The notes beneath the pieces were generated by a model. That model was not told the DNA's origin and searched no databases. It worked only from the letters and a program-made list of their open reading frames with translations. The position numbers and the translations under genes were made by a program. From positions 1 to 33,258 of IMG/VR virus record IMGVR_UViG_3300031565_000202: a DNA stretch of 33,258 bases. One strand, 5' to 3'. Source of the DNA: a virus. Position 1 is the first letter of the stretch; the number at the start of each line of letters is the position of its first letter. Positions 14,448 through 23,230 of this stretch are shown here, in pieces.

Positions 14448-15049
14448 TGTTTTATATATAAAGCGTCACCCCAGGTTATGCCATCCCATTGTGTTTTTAC
14501 TCTTTTGAAATTATTTAAAAATAAATCTATCTCTTCCACTCTTGCACAATTTTTATAAACTTCATCCCGATTTACTTCTGTATAAATTATATCAATAGAT
14601 TTTAAGGTCTCAATAGCTCCCTTGAATACTTCCAATTCATATCCTTGTACATCTATATTGATCATATTATATATAGTGCGATTAAAAGGAATATTATCTA
14701 ACTTATCCATTTTCACAATCTCTTTAGTATCGAATTTTATACCCGGATAACTTGATAGGTGCGTCCCTGGTTCAAGCAAAGAACAACTTTGCCCGGTGTT
14801 TACTGTTTCGATATACATTTCCCTTACTCCTCTTTCGTTGCCTAATGCTATATTATAAGTTCTAGTATTTTCAGGAAGTGATTCAATTAGAATTTTATAA
14901 TTAGCTTGTACGGGTTCAAAGAATATCATATTTTTAATTCCACATTCAGAATAAATTCTATACTCTTCTCCATAGTGTGCCCCAATATGGATAACACCTT
15001 TGATCTTTAAATCAAAATCTTCAATAATATTTTTAAGTGGCATTAACAT
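14444..15049 (-). CDS. FkbM family SAM-dependent methyltransferase
   Basis: The 201-residue protein has the class I methyltransferase motif I as GVIHIGAHYGEEYRIY (18-33), acidic motif II as MIFFEPVQANY (41-51), a central TYNIALGNERG, and MINIDVQGYELEVFKGA followed by IIYTEV near 127-158. These are FkbM-family marks; members O-methylate sugars or small molecules. In this cassette a methylated sugar is the likely product. A start at 15043 (TAATG overlap with the previous stop) is as likely as 15049. No membrane or export signal is present. Confidence 0.85.
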   Translation of the reverse strand: MLMPLKNIIEDFDLKIKGVIHIGAHYGEEYRIYSECGIKNMIFFEPVQANYKILIESLPENTRTYNIALGNERGVREMYIETVNTGQSCSLLEPGTHLSSYPGIKFDTKEIVKMDKLDNIPFNRTIYNMINIDVQGYELEVFKGAIETLKSIDIIYTEVNRDEVYKNCARVEEIDLFLNNFKRVKTQWDGITWGDALYIKQ

Positions 15050-15579
15050 CTTGCTACAAGTATATCATTTAAATAAGTAATCTTTAAATCGTAATCATAA
15101 CCATCCTCAAATGTAAATATATAATCAGGGTTAATCTCTTTAATTTTCTCCATCAGATTATTAATATCAAATCCATGTATATTTTTATCCCACCCCCGGA
15201 GATCATCTATTAAAATAGTATGATTCTTTACATTATGGTTCTTAATCGCTTCTAACTCCTGAAGGAGAGGTGAATTTAAACTACCTAATGCCGTTTCACC
15301 TCCCGAATAATGACCATCCAGCCAAAACGTAACAGACTCTTTTATCATTGTTAGTAGAGTGTCAAGCATCTCACCTGAGTCACCAAGTATAAGATGAATA
15401 TTATTATTTTCCTTGAACTTGTCCACGCAATTCTTGTAAAGATTCTTTGATAATTCTATTGAATAGATTGTATTAAATCCTTCATCAAGAGCTTGCTGAA
15501 TACCATCACCCTTATAAGAGCCTGTTTCTATAAAAATATGATTAGGATATTTCCTAAAAAGTCCTCTAGGGGCTGACAT
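15043..15579 (-). CDS. SAM-fold protein, probable methyltransferase
   Basis: The 178-residue protein shows HIFIETGSYKGDGIQQA at 14-30, a variant of SAM-binding motif I, then TIYSIELSKNLYKNC (37-51), HLILGDSGEML (62-72) and FWLDGHYSGGETALG (85-99). The Rossmann-like order fits a class I methyltransferase, and the G-H-Y-S-G-G-E-T loop is distinctive. It pairs with the FkbM gene downstream, overlapping it by one to seven bases. I recall similar proteins next to phage and surface-sugar glycosyltransferases but cannot name a family with certainty. Confidence 0.6.
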   Translation of the reverse strand: MSAPRGLFRKYPNHIFIETGSYKGDGIQQALDEGFNTIYSIELSKNLYKNCVDKFKENNNIHLILGDSGEMLDTLLTMIKESVTFWLDGHYSGGETALGSLNSPLLQELEAIKNHNVKNHTILIDDLRGWDKNIHGFDINNLMEKIKEINPDYIFTFEDGYDYDLKITYLNDILVARC

Positions 15580-16150
15580 ATTGATTAAAATTATTAATGA
15601 TTTGTTCGTAGTTCACTTCTCTTTGCTCTATATCTGAAAATCCAGTGCGTTGAGTTGCCACAAGGGGAGTTATAATATAGCAATTAAATTTGAGCTGCAC
15701 GTCATAGGCATAAAAAACATCTATCGTTTTTCGTAGCTCCGTTTCATAGTTATCAAAATTATTTACAATATAATTCACCATGCGTTGAGAATTATAGATA
15801 ATAGCATGAGCGCAGAAGGCCTCCGTTATTCTGCAAAGATTTTCAGAGTATCTCTCTACAGATCTCATCAGTGTAGCACCCAGCCACAGCGCATCCCATG
15901 TTAAAGGAAGTTGTGATATTGCTTTTTCAACAATATCCCACGACTGAAGCAATTCACAATCATCTTCAAATATTGCAAAAGGATATTCTTTCTGCCTGCT
16001 CATAATAAGTAATTGAGAAGCCGTGCAACCAATCCATCCGGGATCGGTTTTAATAGCATTGAATCGCTCCACTTCGAACGGAAATTTATTCTTTTTAAAT
16101 TCCTCCATCCGATCTGTTCTTTCAAGAAGATTTACAACATACGCTTTCAT
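15566..16150 (-). CDS. GT25-like glycosyltransferase
   Basis: The 194-residue protein starts MKAYVVNLLERTDRMEEFKK, the GT25 opening (VINLxxRxDR), followed by FEVERFNAI (25-33), GCTASQLLIMSRQKEYPFAI (41-60) and the acidic FEDDCEL (61-67) that fits the metal site. GT25 enzymes add galactose or similar sugars to LPS or proteins. The protein is about 50 residues shorter than bacterial LPS members and has no membrane segment. It lies between the radical SAM gene (six-base gap) and the SAM-fold gene (14-base overlap). Confidence 0.8.
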   Translation of the reverse strand: MKAYVVNLLERTDRMEEFKKNKFPFEVERFNAIKTDPGWIGCTASQLLIMSRQKEYPFAIFEDDCELLQSWDIVEKAISQLPLTWDALWLGATLMRSVERYSENLCRITEAFCAHAIIYNSQRMVNYIVNNFDNYETELRKTIDVFYAYDVQLKFNCYIITPLVATQRTGFSDIEQREVNYEQIINNFNQYVSP

Positions 16151-16156
16151 GGGCTT

Positions 16157-17251
16157 TTATATCATTTTTGACCAATTAGTTAATGTTTCTATCGATTGTT
16201 CATAAGTATAAAATGGTACTCCTGATTCTAAATATGTATTATCATCAAATCCATATTCTTTTGCTTTACGGTGTATCTCCGTTCCCGGAAGAATCCATGC
16301 GATATTCGGACCATATTGAGTTATCCTGCTTCTTAATCTATTTTGTCTTGTCTCTTCAATATTTTTATAAGTATCTCCAGGAAGCCCAACAAGAAATAAA
16401 CTCATAGTATTAATTCCAATTGTTTCTGCTATTTCGATTCCTTTTAACATTTTTTCAACTGTAGTTTTTTTATTCATTCTATCTAAAGCATCCTGACTTA
16501 ATGATTCGATTCCTAAATGAATTTTCCTGCATCCTGCCCTGTAAAGTTCTTTACAAAGTTCCTCATCCAATGATTCAGCCCTTCCAACGCATTCCCAGAT
16601 TAAACTACCATCTAGATGCGAACATATTTCGAACACTCTTTTTTTGTTTGCAGTAAAATTATCATCATAAAAAATCCAGGTATTATAACCTTCTGACTTT
16701 CTTTTTTCTATCTCTAAAATTACATTATCTACTGATCGTATCTTGTAACTATGTCCCCAGAAGTTGGAAGAGCCGCAAAAATTACAAGAGAACGGACATC
16801 CACGAGAAGATATAATTGAAATACCATGTGGACTATTAAAATTAAATCCCGAATAATCAGGTAATGGAACTTCATTTATACCATAAAAATATTTACGCTC
16901 ACAATTAACTATCTTTGAGTCGTTCCCTTGAATAATATCTATTATAGCATTTTCACCCTCACCAATTACGACTTGATCATAACCTATTGAAATCATTTGA
17001 TCAGGAAGAGCCGAAGGATGATGACCACCACAAATCAATTTTCCTTTGAATCTTTCTCTTATTTGTTTTGCGTATTTAACCGAGAAGCTATGGAAACTAA
17101 CCCCGACTAAATCGTAATCATCTGAAATAACATCACTGATATTTCTTGCATCAACATCTACTTTCCAATGTTTTAAAGCAGCCTGTAAATAACCGATTGC
17201 CGGAGGTGGTAACTGATCTTTTTCCCAAGGATCTATTAAAAGTACTTTCAT
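16157..17251 (-). CDS. B12-binding domain radical SAM protein
   Basis: From the ATG at 17251, which shares one base with the previous stop (TGATG; the longer frame would need TTG), the protein has 364 residues. Residues 1-115 resemble a cobalamin-binding domain: PPPAIGYLQAAL, LVGVSFHSF and GGHHPSALPD, then IGEGE. The radical SAM core follows with Cys152-x3-Cys156-x2-Cys159 in RGCPFSCNFCGSS, then a KIHLGIESLSQDALDRM strand near 245-261. Such enzymes do difficult methylations or rearrangements, including on sugars and peptides. Here the neighbours suggest sugar or sugar-protein modification; the substrate is unknown. Confidence 0.88.
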   Translation of the reverse strand: MKVLLIDPWEKDQLPPPAIGYLQAALKHWKVDVDARNISDVISDDYDLVGVSFHSFSVKYAKQIRERFKGKLICGGHHPSALPDQMISIGYDQVVIGEGENAIIDIIQGNDSKIVNCERKYFYGINEVPLPDYSGFNFNSPHGISIISSRGCPFSCNFCGSSNFWGHSYKIRSVDNVILEIEKRKSEGYNTWIFYDDNFTANKKRVFEICSHLDGSLIWECVGRAESLDEELCKELYRAGCRKIHLGIESLSQDALDRMNKKTTVEKMLKGIEIAETIGINTMSLFLVGLPGDTYKNIEETRQNRLRSRITQYGPNIAWILPGTEIHRKAKEYGFDDNTYLESGVPFYTYEQSIETLTNWSKMI

Positions 17252-17871
17252 CAGAAATCTTTTGGGTGAAAGTGACAAACATAATATTCCGGTGTTGGTA
17301 TTTTCATTGAAGGATGAGGTAAAAGATATTTTTCAATCATTCGCCAATCATGAGCGTAACCATCCCCCCAAACAACATTCAAGTCTTTACGATGTGCTAT
17401 CATACTCGTTCCGATATAGTATAACTCAGGACTTACTTCTCTTTCTTTAAAGATCAGGTCCTCCCCCTCCTTGCCCTGTATTAAATAATCATTATAGTAA
17501 ACCCAGTCATCTTTGAAGTTATCATTTATGATCTTGAGATGATCTATTCCTATATAATCATCATGATCAAGATAAGTTATTATTTCACCCTGTGCCATCT
17601 CAATACCTGTCTGCCTGACCCTTCCACCAAAGATAGATTGCTTTTCAATATAGGCATATTTAATCCGTGATATATGAGAGAATTCAATATCATATAATTG
17701 TTCAGTAATCTTGCAACCATCGGAGATTATAATAAGTTCAGTATCATTAAATGACTGCCTGATAAATGAATCGACTGCACGAAGAAATTTTATCACAGGA
17801 TCTTTAGCACTTTTTATTTCATTGATCTCGTAAGCTTGAAGAAATGCAGGCATTATAACAGAAATTCTCAT
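17251..17871 (-). CDS. GT2 family glycosyltransferase
   Basis: The 206-residue protein starts MRISVIMPAFLQAYEI, a standard GT2 opening, with ELIIISDGC at 45-53 (nucleotide binding), GGRVRQTGIEMAQGEIITYL (82-101) and the DxD-type motif DHDDYIG at 102-108. A C-terminal WGDGYAHDWRMIEKYL holds the probable catalytic Asp region. It is a compact, soluble, single-domain enzyme. It overlaps the 79-residue gene upstream by ATGA and the radical SAM gene downstream by one base. Donor and acceptor are unknown. Confidence 0.85.
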   Translation of the reverse strand: MRISVIMPAFLQAYEINEIKSAKDPVIKFLRAVDSFIRQSFNDTELIIISDGCKITEQLYDIEFSHISRIKYAYIEKQSIFGGRVRQTGIEMAQGEIITYLDHDDYIGIDHLKIINDNFKDDWVYYNDYLIQGKEGEDLIFKEREVSPELYYIGTSMIAHRKDLNVVWGDGYAHDWRMIEKYLLPHPSMKIPTPEYYVCHFHPKDF

Positions 17872-18107
17872 ATTTCGTTCTCCATTGTTTTTTTAATTCT
17901 ATAAACACTCCATTCACCTATTTTGAAATCTTCACTAACATAAAATACTGATTTGCTCACATTATGACCTTGTTTTTTATAGTAATCAAATCTGGAATAA
18001 ATCTCAAAATGTCTTATAACAGATGACGGAAGAACACCTAATTTTATTTGTTCTTTTATTCCATCGGGTTTTAGAATGTTTTTATTTATGTATTCGAACC
18101 TGTTCAT
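17868..18107 (-). CDS. small possible helix-turn-helix protein, 79 aa
   Basis: The protein is helical and basic. GVLPSSVIRHFEIYSRFDYY (24-43) followed by VSKSVFYVSEDFKIGEWSVY (50-69) and RIKKTME suggest a compact winged or helix-turn-helix fold with the last helix as reader. It lies directly between the tape-measure gene (ATGA overlap) and the first glycosyltransferase (ATGA overlap). It could regulate the cassette or be a tail-assembly protein. No family is recognised. Confidence 0.6.
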   Translation of the reverse strand: MNRFEYINKNILKPDGIKEQIKLGVLPSSVIRHFEIYSRFDYYKKQGHNVSKSVFYVSEDFKIGEWSVYRIKKTMENEI

Positions 18108-20560
18108 ATCACTGCCCGGATTTCAACTTTTGTCTTTGCCTTTGCCACATTTTCATACGCCTCAACAGTTACGATCGGAGTCGGTAATTTACTAATAGCA
18201 TTTGCAATGTCTGCTGCTGTTAATAAGTTTTGCGGTGCTACGTTTAGTTGTTGTTGTGTCAGTTGTGGTTGTGTGAAAAAAGAGGAAGCAACCGGAGAAG
18301 CAAATGTTCTTTGTGCTGCCGGAGTTGATGTTATGGATGTTGGTGCTGATATTGACGGAGTTCCTTTTCCGGATGTGTCAACTTTTAAAATATTCTTTAC
18401 AGTAGCTAATCCCGATAAAATTATGGTTACCATTGCTGCTATACGTGCAAACGTTGAAGGCATTGTGGGATCACGTAAAGCCAGAGATGCACCAACCCAA
18501 GTATTAATTGTAGCCTGTGCTGCTGCAAAAAACTTACCTGCTGTTGTTTCCTCTCCTAAAACAGAAGACAAAGCACCAAGCGCATCTGCTGCTCTATCCC
18601 TATTCGTTATCCATATTTCAGTAGCAAGATTATCCGCATTTATTCCATCTCTTATTATAGCTTCATTTCCTTTTTGAACATCCTCATTAAATTTGAGTTC
18701 ATCAAGCTTTATTTGTTTTCTGGTTTTTGATCCAAGCAGATCATTATTTATTAACTTCTGTAAATTTTCTATTTCTTTTTCCATGCCTTTTTTAGAAGCT
18801 TCCATTGCTTTTACAGCATCTTCTTTAGCTTTTACAGCAGCTATCGTAGCTTTTTCAGCAGCTTCCACTTCTGCCTGTTGTCGTTGTAGTTTTTCAGTTG
18901 CTATCCGCTTTTCCTCTGCTTCTGCTTTTAATTTTATTTTTAATAAATCATCTTCCTTCTTTTTTTCAATTTCCATCACAGAGGACATACTATCTGAATA
19001 TTCCTGAGTTTGTTTCTTACTTCTGAATGCAGCATTGCCTAAAGCATTCCAGAAACCTATACCTTGATCACCATAAAATCTAAATTTATCTCCAAAAGTC
19101 TCGATAGTTCGTACATCAAACATCCTGTCTACAGCTGGCTTTCCTGTCGTATTTATGTAAGTCACTATTGCTGTTAATCCACTCAAAAAACTTTTTAATG
19201 CCCCGGTAGATTTATTAAGTCTTAATATAAATCCTTCCCATGCACTTTTAAGAATAATTACTGATCCCTGTACATTATCTAACATAACCCCTGCCATGTC
19301 TTTTGCTGCCCCTTCTATATCCCGCAAACGATTAGCAGATTCTTCCATTATATCATTATTGTCTGCTAATATAAGCCCTGCCACTGCTCCTCTTTTTCCA
19401 AATAATGCAAGTGCCGTAGACGCCTTACTTTGTGAACCCTGTATTTTATTCATAGCTTGATCCCATGTCAATCCTGACTTTGCTAATTCCAAATATATAT
19501 TACGTAATGAAGTTCCTGCTGTACTTGCATCCAATCCGGCATCAGCTAAAAATCCCAACTTGTTAGTTGCATCTTCTATATCATCACCAACAGCAGCAGC
19601 AACAGGGCCAGCTTTTGCCATAGCAATTTCAAACTTAGTAATATCAAGCGCTGAAGTGCTGAAACTCATTGCCATAACATCTACTACCCGCCCCATTTCA
19701 GAAGCATCAAGATTAAATTGTCGCATGGTAGCACCAGCAACTTTTGAGGCCGTACTTATATCAGTACCAACGGCAGCAGCTAAGTCTAATGTTGCTGCTG
19801 TAATTGCAAGTATTTCATTTGTTGTAAATCCCAATTTAGCATATTCTTTTTGAAGCCCTGCCACTTCCGTTGCTGTAAATTTTGTCGACCCTCCAAGAGA
19901 AATTGCATTTGATCGCAACCTATCAAATTCATCTGATGTTGCTCTTGTAATTGCCTTTACCTGGGACATGGCATATTCAAAATTAAATGTAGTTTTAAGT
20001 CCATTTTTTATTACATTAAAGAAAGCTCTTGCTGCCATCGCCACAGAAGCATAAATACCAAGAGTTGACATTAGATTTTTTGCCATTCCCCCGATTGATT
20101 GAGAATATCTCCCGACATTTGTACGTCCATCTTTTTGAGCCTGATCATATGCTATTACTGCACCTTTTGCTTGTGATAATGCCTTAACCTGATTAATATA
20201 TGCTTGAGACAAAACCCTGACTCCTTTTTCATTTATTGTGTAAGTATTTGCCAAAGCACCTAATCGCTTTTGTTCTAGTGTCACAATAGCATTAAGCTGT
20301 TTTCTGGAATTGATATTTGAGTTATTAGCTTGTGTCTGAAGGTCAACAGCTTTTTTAGCATCCCTATATTCCTTTTGTGCATTGCGAAGCGCTGCACTTG
20401 TCTTCTCTTTTTCCGCAGTTGTAGCCTTATCACTAGCCTGCATCTTCATATTTTCAAGAGTCAGTCTCTCAACTTCTTCCCGTGCCTTCGCTGCATCCTT
20501 AGCGTACTTATCCAGATTACTCTCTACATTTACCAGATATTTTTTTTCTTCTGTTGCCAT
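18104..20560 (-). CDS. tail tape measure protein (TP901 type)
   Basis: The 818-residue protein has an N-terminal coiled coil (about 10-140), then the TP901-family core at about 190-430: FNFEYAMSQVKAITRAT, SLGGSTKFTATEVAGLQKEY, TSALDITKFEIAMAKAGPVA, GLDASTAGTSLRNIYLELAK. A Lys/Glu-rich coiled coil (about 535-640) and a hydrophobic segment near 690-745 (ARIAAMVTIILSGLATVKNI) follow. The protein sets tail length; at roughly 1.5 angstrom per residue, tail length would be about 120 nm, i.e. a long-tailed phage. It shares one base with the previous stop and overlaps the 79-residue gene by ATGA. Confidence 0.93.
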   Translation of the reverse strand: MATEEKKYLVNVESNLDKYAKDAAKAREEVERLTLENMKMQASDKATTAEKEKTSAALRNAQKEYRDAKKAVDLQTQANNSNINSRKQLNAIVTLEQKRLGALANTYTINEKGVRVLSQAYINQVKALSQAKGAVIAYDQAQKDGRTNVGRYSQSIGGMAKNLMSTLGIYASVAMAARAFFNVIKNGLKTTFNFEYAMSQVKAITRATSDEFDRLRSNAISLGGSTKFTATEVAGLQKEYAKLGFTTNEILAITAATLDLAAAVGTDISTASKVAGATMRQFNLDASEMGRVVDVMAMSFSTSALDITKFEIAMAKAGPVAAAVGDDIEDATNKLGFLADAGLDASTAGTSLRNIYLELAKSGLTWDQAMNKIQGSQSKASTALALFGKRGAVAGLILADNNDIMEESANRLRDIEGAAKDMAGVMLDNVQGSVIILKSAWEGFILRLNKSTGALKSFLSGLTAIVTYINTTGKPAVDRMFDVRTIETFGDKFRFYGDQGIGFWNALGNAAFRSKKQTQEYSDSMSSVMEIEKKKEDDLLKIKLKAEAEEKRIATEKLQRQQAEVEAAEKATIAAVKAKEDAVKAMEASKKGMEKEIENLQKLINNDLLGSKTRKQIKLDELKFNEDVQKGNEAIIRDGINADNLATEIWITNRDRAADALGALSSVLGEETTAGKFFAAAQATINTWVGASLALRDPTMPSTFARIAAMVTIILSGLATVKNILKVDTSGKGTPSISAPTSITSTPAAQRTFASPVASSFFTQPQLTQQQLNVAPQNLLTAADIANAISKLPTPIVTVEAYENVAKAKTKVEIRAVI

Positions 20561-22836
20561 TATAATTTTATTAAATCAACTGTGCATAATCTGCCTGAAA
20601 TATAATTGTTAATTTTGTTGACGTAAAAGTACGCTTTATATTGAGATAAATAAACAGGCACGTTATGCTGTAATCCTGCAACTTCATAAACAGGTAAGTT
20701 AAATTTAGCTCTTCGTAGATTTGTTTTTGTGAGTAACCGGGAAAGAGATGCGTAATTTGTCACCAGATTAGAAAATGATATTTCAAGCGAAGATGCTATC
20801 CTTACATCAGCGATACTTGCCGAATTAACATCACGGTCAACCGTATCCCATGCAACAAACGTCCTTCCTGTGGCTCGCTTCACATATACAACCCTCGCAT
20901 CGATTGTCTTTTCCTGTGCATAAGCTCCCACTTTATTGTCGTATTTATTAAAGGTTATTCTTGATACTGTTGTTGGGATTGTAGTTGCAATGATCACTTC
21001 ATCACAAGTAGATAAAGGCAATGTAATAACGTCCTTCTGTGATTGCAAGGTTTCATCTTCAACCTGCATTATCCCTTTGCCGTTATCTTTTATTACATCA
21101 TCTGACTCTTTATAATTTAGTAAGTTGCTTTGTGCGTAATCGCCGAACTTAAATTCTGATTCATCTTCACGCTCCGAAAGATAAGCAGACCAATCCCGGG
21201 CAATAGACATATTTTTATATAAATCTGAGTAGTTCCAGAACTTGATTTTTTTATCTCTTGATATGACCTCCGGGATAAGTCCAAACATATTACAAATCAT
21301 CTTTATAAAATCTGTTTGCGTAAAATCAGGTAAATGATTAGCTGCAACAACCGTTGAATTATAAGCGATTGTTGCTCCTGTTATTTCAGTAATAGCAATA
21401 GAATAATAATGACACAAAAACGCAGTAGTTAATATAGCCACTGCCTGACCTGCTATTCCTGTTACTTCATATTCATAAGTAGTACCAATAAGAAATGTAT
21501 TAACAATAGTCATATCTCCATCATAAACACCGCCCAAATATACTGATAATGTTGGTGAAAATCCAATCGGTTGCCATACTGTAACTGTCATCTTATACGT
21601 TCCGGAATAAGGTAAAATGTAATATCCTCTTAAAAAATCTGCATCTCCATTTATTAATGTCGCTCCTGTGAATGCAAGCAACTCATCATTGACAGTAGTA
21701 TGAGAACCTATCCACCAAACGGAATACAAATACTTATCAGTACTCCCCTTTGTAATATTGAGATTATTAATTGGCATATACATTGACAAGAATCTATCAT
21801 CTGTAAGTATATCCCCGGATTTGCTATATCCTGCGTCGGAAAATATCTCATCCCATAGCTTTGATACTTTAAAGAAAGGCCAGATAAATCCACCATACAT
21901 ATTAACCGTGTTACCTGCAAGTCCCAATGGAGCAATACCAGAATCATCCGATGGCTCGCATAAAGGATAAAGATAATCCGGTAATGCAACAGAGTCCTGT
22001 GATGCTTTTATATTTGCTATTGTCCAGTCATGATCAGCAATAGTTGTTATATCAGCCAGTTTTTTGTCAGCTATCAGATTAAAAAAAGATCGGTTCCCTG
22101 AAAGTATTGAAACATAATAATACTGATCATCTGTTTTATCAAGTATCATCTCTCCTGCTGTTATGACTTCAACGCTGTCTTGTACTAATTTACAAGTTTG
22201 TTTTTGATAAGGAAAAGTGGTATTAGCTCCGACCTCTCCAGATAGTTCAAACAGTGCCATCATTGCACGAGTCTTTCTTATTCGAAACTGTGCAGTAAAA
22301 TCAGACTGCCTGTCCTGCATCTCTGCAATGTCATTGACTTGTTTGTTCAACGGTATTATTTCATCATCATCAAGATCGCAAAGGGTATCTCCAATGTATA
22401 ACTTAATCAGATTCTGGAAGACAGTTGATCTTAATAGCATCTCCTTCCGAGTTATCGTGAAGTCAAAAATATAAGCATCAGTATCAGGATTCTTAATAAG
22501 ATGATCGCCTCTTGTTATCTCTACTTCGTACCATTTAACACCTTCGTATTGTTCTACTTTCTCCGCCATAAGAAGATTGGCGAATCCCCTGATGTTTGCG
22601 GGTGTGATTCCTGATAGTGTTACCTGATATGAATATTCTGCATCTAGTTTTGTCGGACGTTCTACTTTTGATACTCGTGAAAACATTCTTGTTACTTGCG
22701 TATCCAGTGATTCGGACTGCATCACAATTTCATAACCATTCTGAAAGTTGAAGTAATGCCAACCATTATACCACCATTTCAGATATATTCCTGTAATACA
22801 ATGAGATATATTTATTCTAACTGGGCCAATTTTCAT
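20560..22836 (-). CDS. large tail or baseplate protein, 758 aa
   Basis: No standard family is obvious. Residues 13-40 contain ITGIYLKWWYNGWHYFNF, almost the same as residues 48-66 of the 500-residue lectin-like protein at 23227-24729, and similarity continues for about 100 residues (VTLSGITPANIRGFANLLMA / WYEVEITRGDHLI). The middle has a beta-sandwich-like region (about 380-480) and DFTQTDFIKMICNMFGLIPE (500-519), a segment typical of tail-tip proteins. The gene lies just before the tape measure. I infer a distal-tail or baseplate hub component sharing an attachment domain with its neighbour. Confidence 0.65.
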   Translation of the reverse strand: MKIGPVRINISHCITGIYLKWWYNGWHYFNFQNGYEIVMQSESLDTQVTRMFSRVSKVERPTKLDAEYSYQVTLSGITPANIRGFANLLMAEKVEQYEGVKWYEVEITRGDHLIKNPDTDAYIFDFTITRKEMLLRSTVFQNLIKLYIGDTLCDLDDDEIIPLNKQVNDIAEMQDRQSDFTAQFRIRKTRAMMALFELSGEVGANTTFPYQKQTCKLVQDSVEVITAGEMILDKTDDQYYYVSILSGNRSFFNLIADKKLADITTIADHDWTIANIKASQDSVALPDYLYPLCEPSDDSGIAPLGLAGNTVNMYGGFIWPFFKVSKLWDEIFSDAGYSKSGDILTDDRFLSMYMPINNLNITKGSTDKYLYSVWWIGSHTTVNDELLAFTGATLINGDADFLRGYYILPYSGTYKMTVTVWQPIGFSPTLSVYLGGVYDGDMTIVNTFLIGTTYEYEVTGIAGQAVAILTTAFLCHYYSIAITEITGATIAYNSTVVAANHLPDFTQTDFIKMICNMFGLIPEVISRDKKIKFWNYSDLYKNMSIARDWSAYLSEREDESEFKFGDYAQSNLLNYKESDDVIKDNGKGIMQVEDETLQSQKDVITLPLSTCDEVIIATTIPTTVSRITFNKYDNKVGAYAQEKTIDARVVYVKRATGRTFVAWDTVDRDVNSASIADVRIASSLEISFSNLVTNYASLSRLLTKTNLRRAKFNLPVYEVAGLQHNVPVYLSQYKAYFYVNKINNYISGRLCTVDLIKL

Positions 22837-22943
22837 TTTTGCTTTTTCTCTTTTAACTGTTTCTCATAATACTGTTCATTATAAAGAACAATGATTTTTT
22901 TAGCGTGTTCGTACGCTGCTTTTGTAATTCTCTTTTTTTTCAT
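22833..22943 (-). CDS. very small basic protein, 36 aa
   Basis: The frame reads MKKKRITKAAYEHAKKIIVL and ends EKQLKEKKQK. It is a single basic helix with many Lys and Tyr residues. It overlaps the gene before it and the gene after it by ATGA on both sides, which is strong evidence that it is translated. No function can be given; it may mainly couple translation into the 758-residue gene. Confidence 0.65.
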   Translation of the reverse strand: MKKKRITKAAYEHAKKIIVLYNEQYYEKQLKEKKQK

Positions 22944-23230
22944 ATCTTTAACCATTCATAAAGTTTATTCCAGATCATTGACATCAGTATCCCGGCCGAA
23001 CAAAAAAATAACATTTCAATAACGTTACCAGAAATATCAAAATGCTTTGTAATAATAAAATACCACAAACAGACTTGTCCGGTCAGGCATATATGACAAC
23101 CTCCCAGAGGCCGGCAAAGCCATTCAGGTAATTGGCAAATCAATTTACGATACCAATGGAATATCTTACCTTTTTCACCAAGAGCGTAAAACATGTAACA
23201 GATAAGGGATATCTTTAGTATCAAAATCAT
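22940..23230 (-). CDS. small membrane protein with CxxC motif, 96 aa
   Basis: It starts with a hydrophobic segment (MILILKISLICYMFYALG), has a central PEWLCRPLGGCHICLTGQVC (35-54) and a second hydrophobic stretch (VIEMLFFCSAGILMSMIW, 70-87). The C-x-x-C (CHIC) with further Cys residues could be a redox or metal site near the membrane. It lies within the tail module, between the lectin-like tail protein and a 36-residue ORF. Membrane proteins are unusual there. I recall similar phage proteins but no named function. Confidence 0.7.
   Translation of the reverse strand: MILILKISLICYMFYALGEKGKIFHWYRKLICQLPEWLCRPLGGCHICLTGQVCLWYFIITKHFDISGNVIEMLFFCSAGILMSMIWNKLYEWLKI

Noticed and set aside
16157-17278. 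Longer starts for the radical SAM, GT-A and GT2-like genes and terL
   Set aside because: The extensions at 17278, 13737, 13052 and 29531 begin with TTG or GTG and lack family similarity, while internal ATGs fit stop-start overlaps or conserved N-termini.
18207-19853. Plus-strand open frames inside the tape-measure gene
   Set aside because: They are antisense shadows of an Ala/Lys-rich coiled-coil gene, giving Ser/Ala/Phe-rich low-complexity translations without start context.
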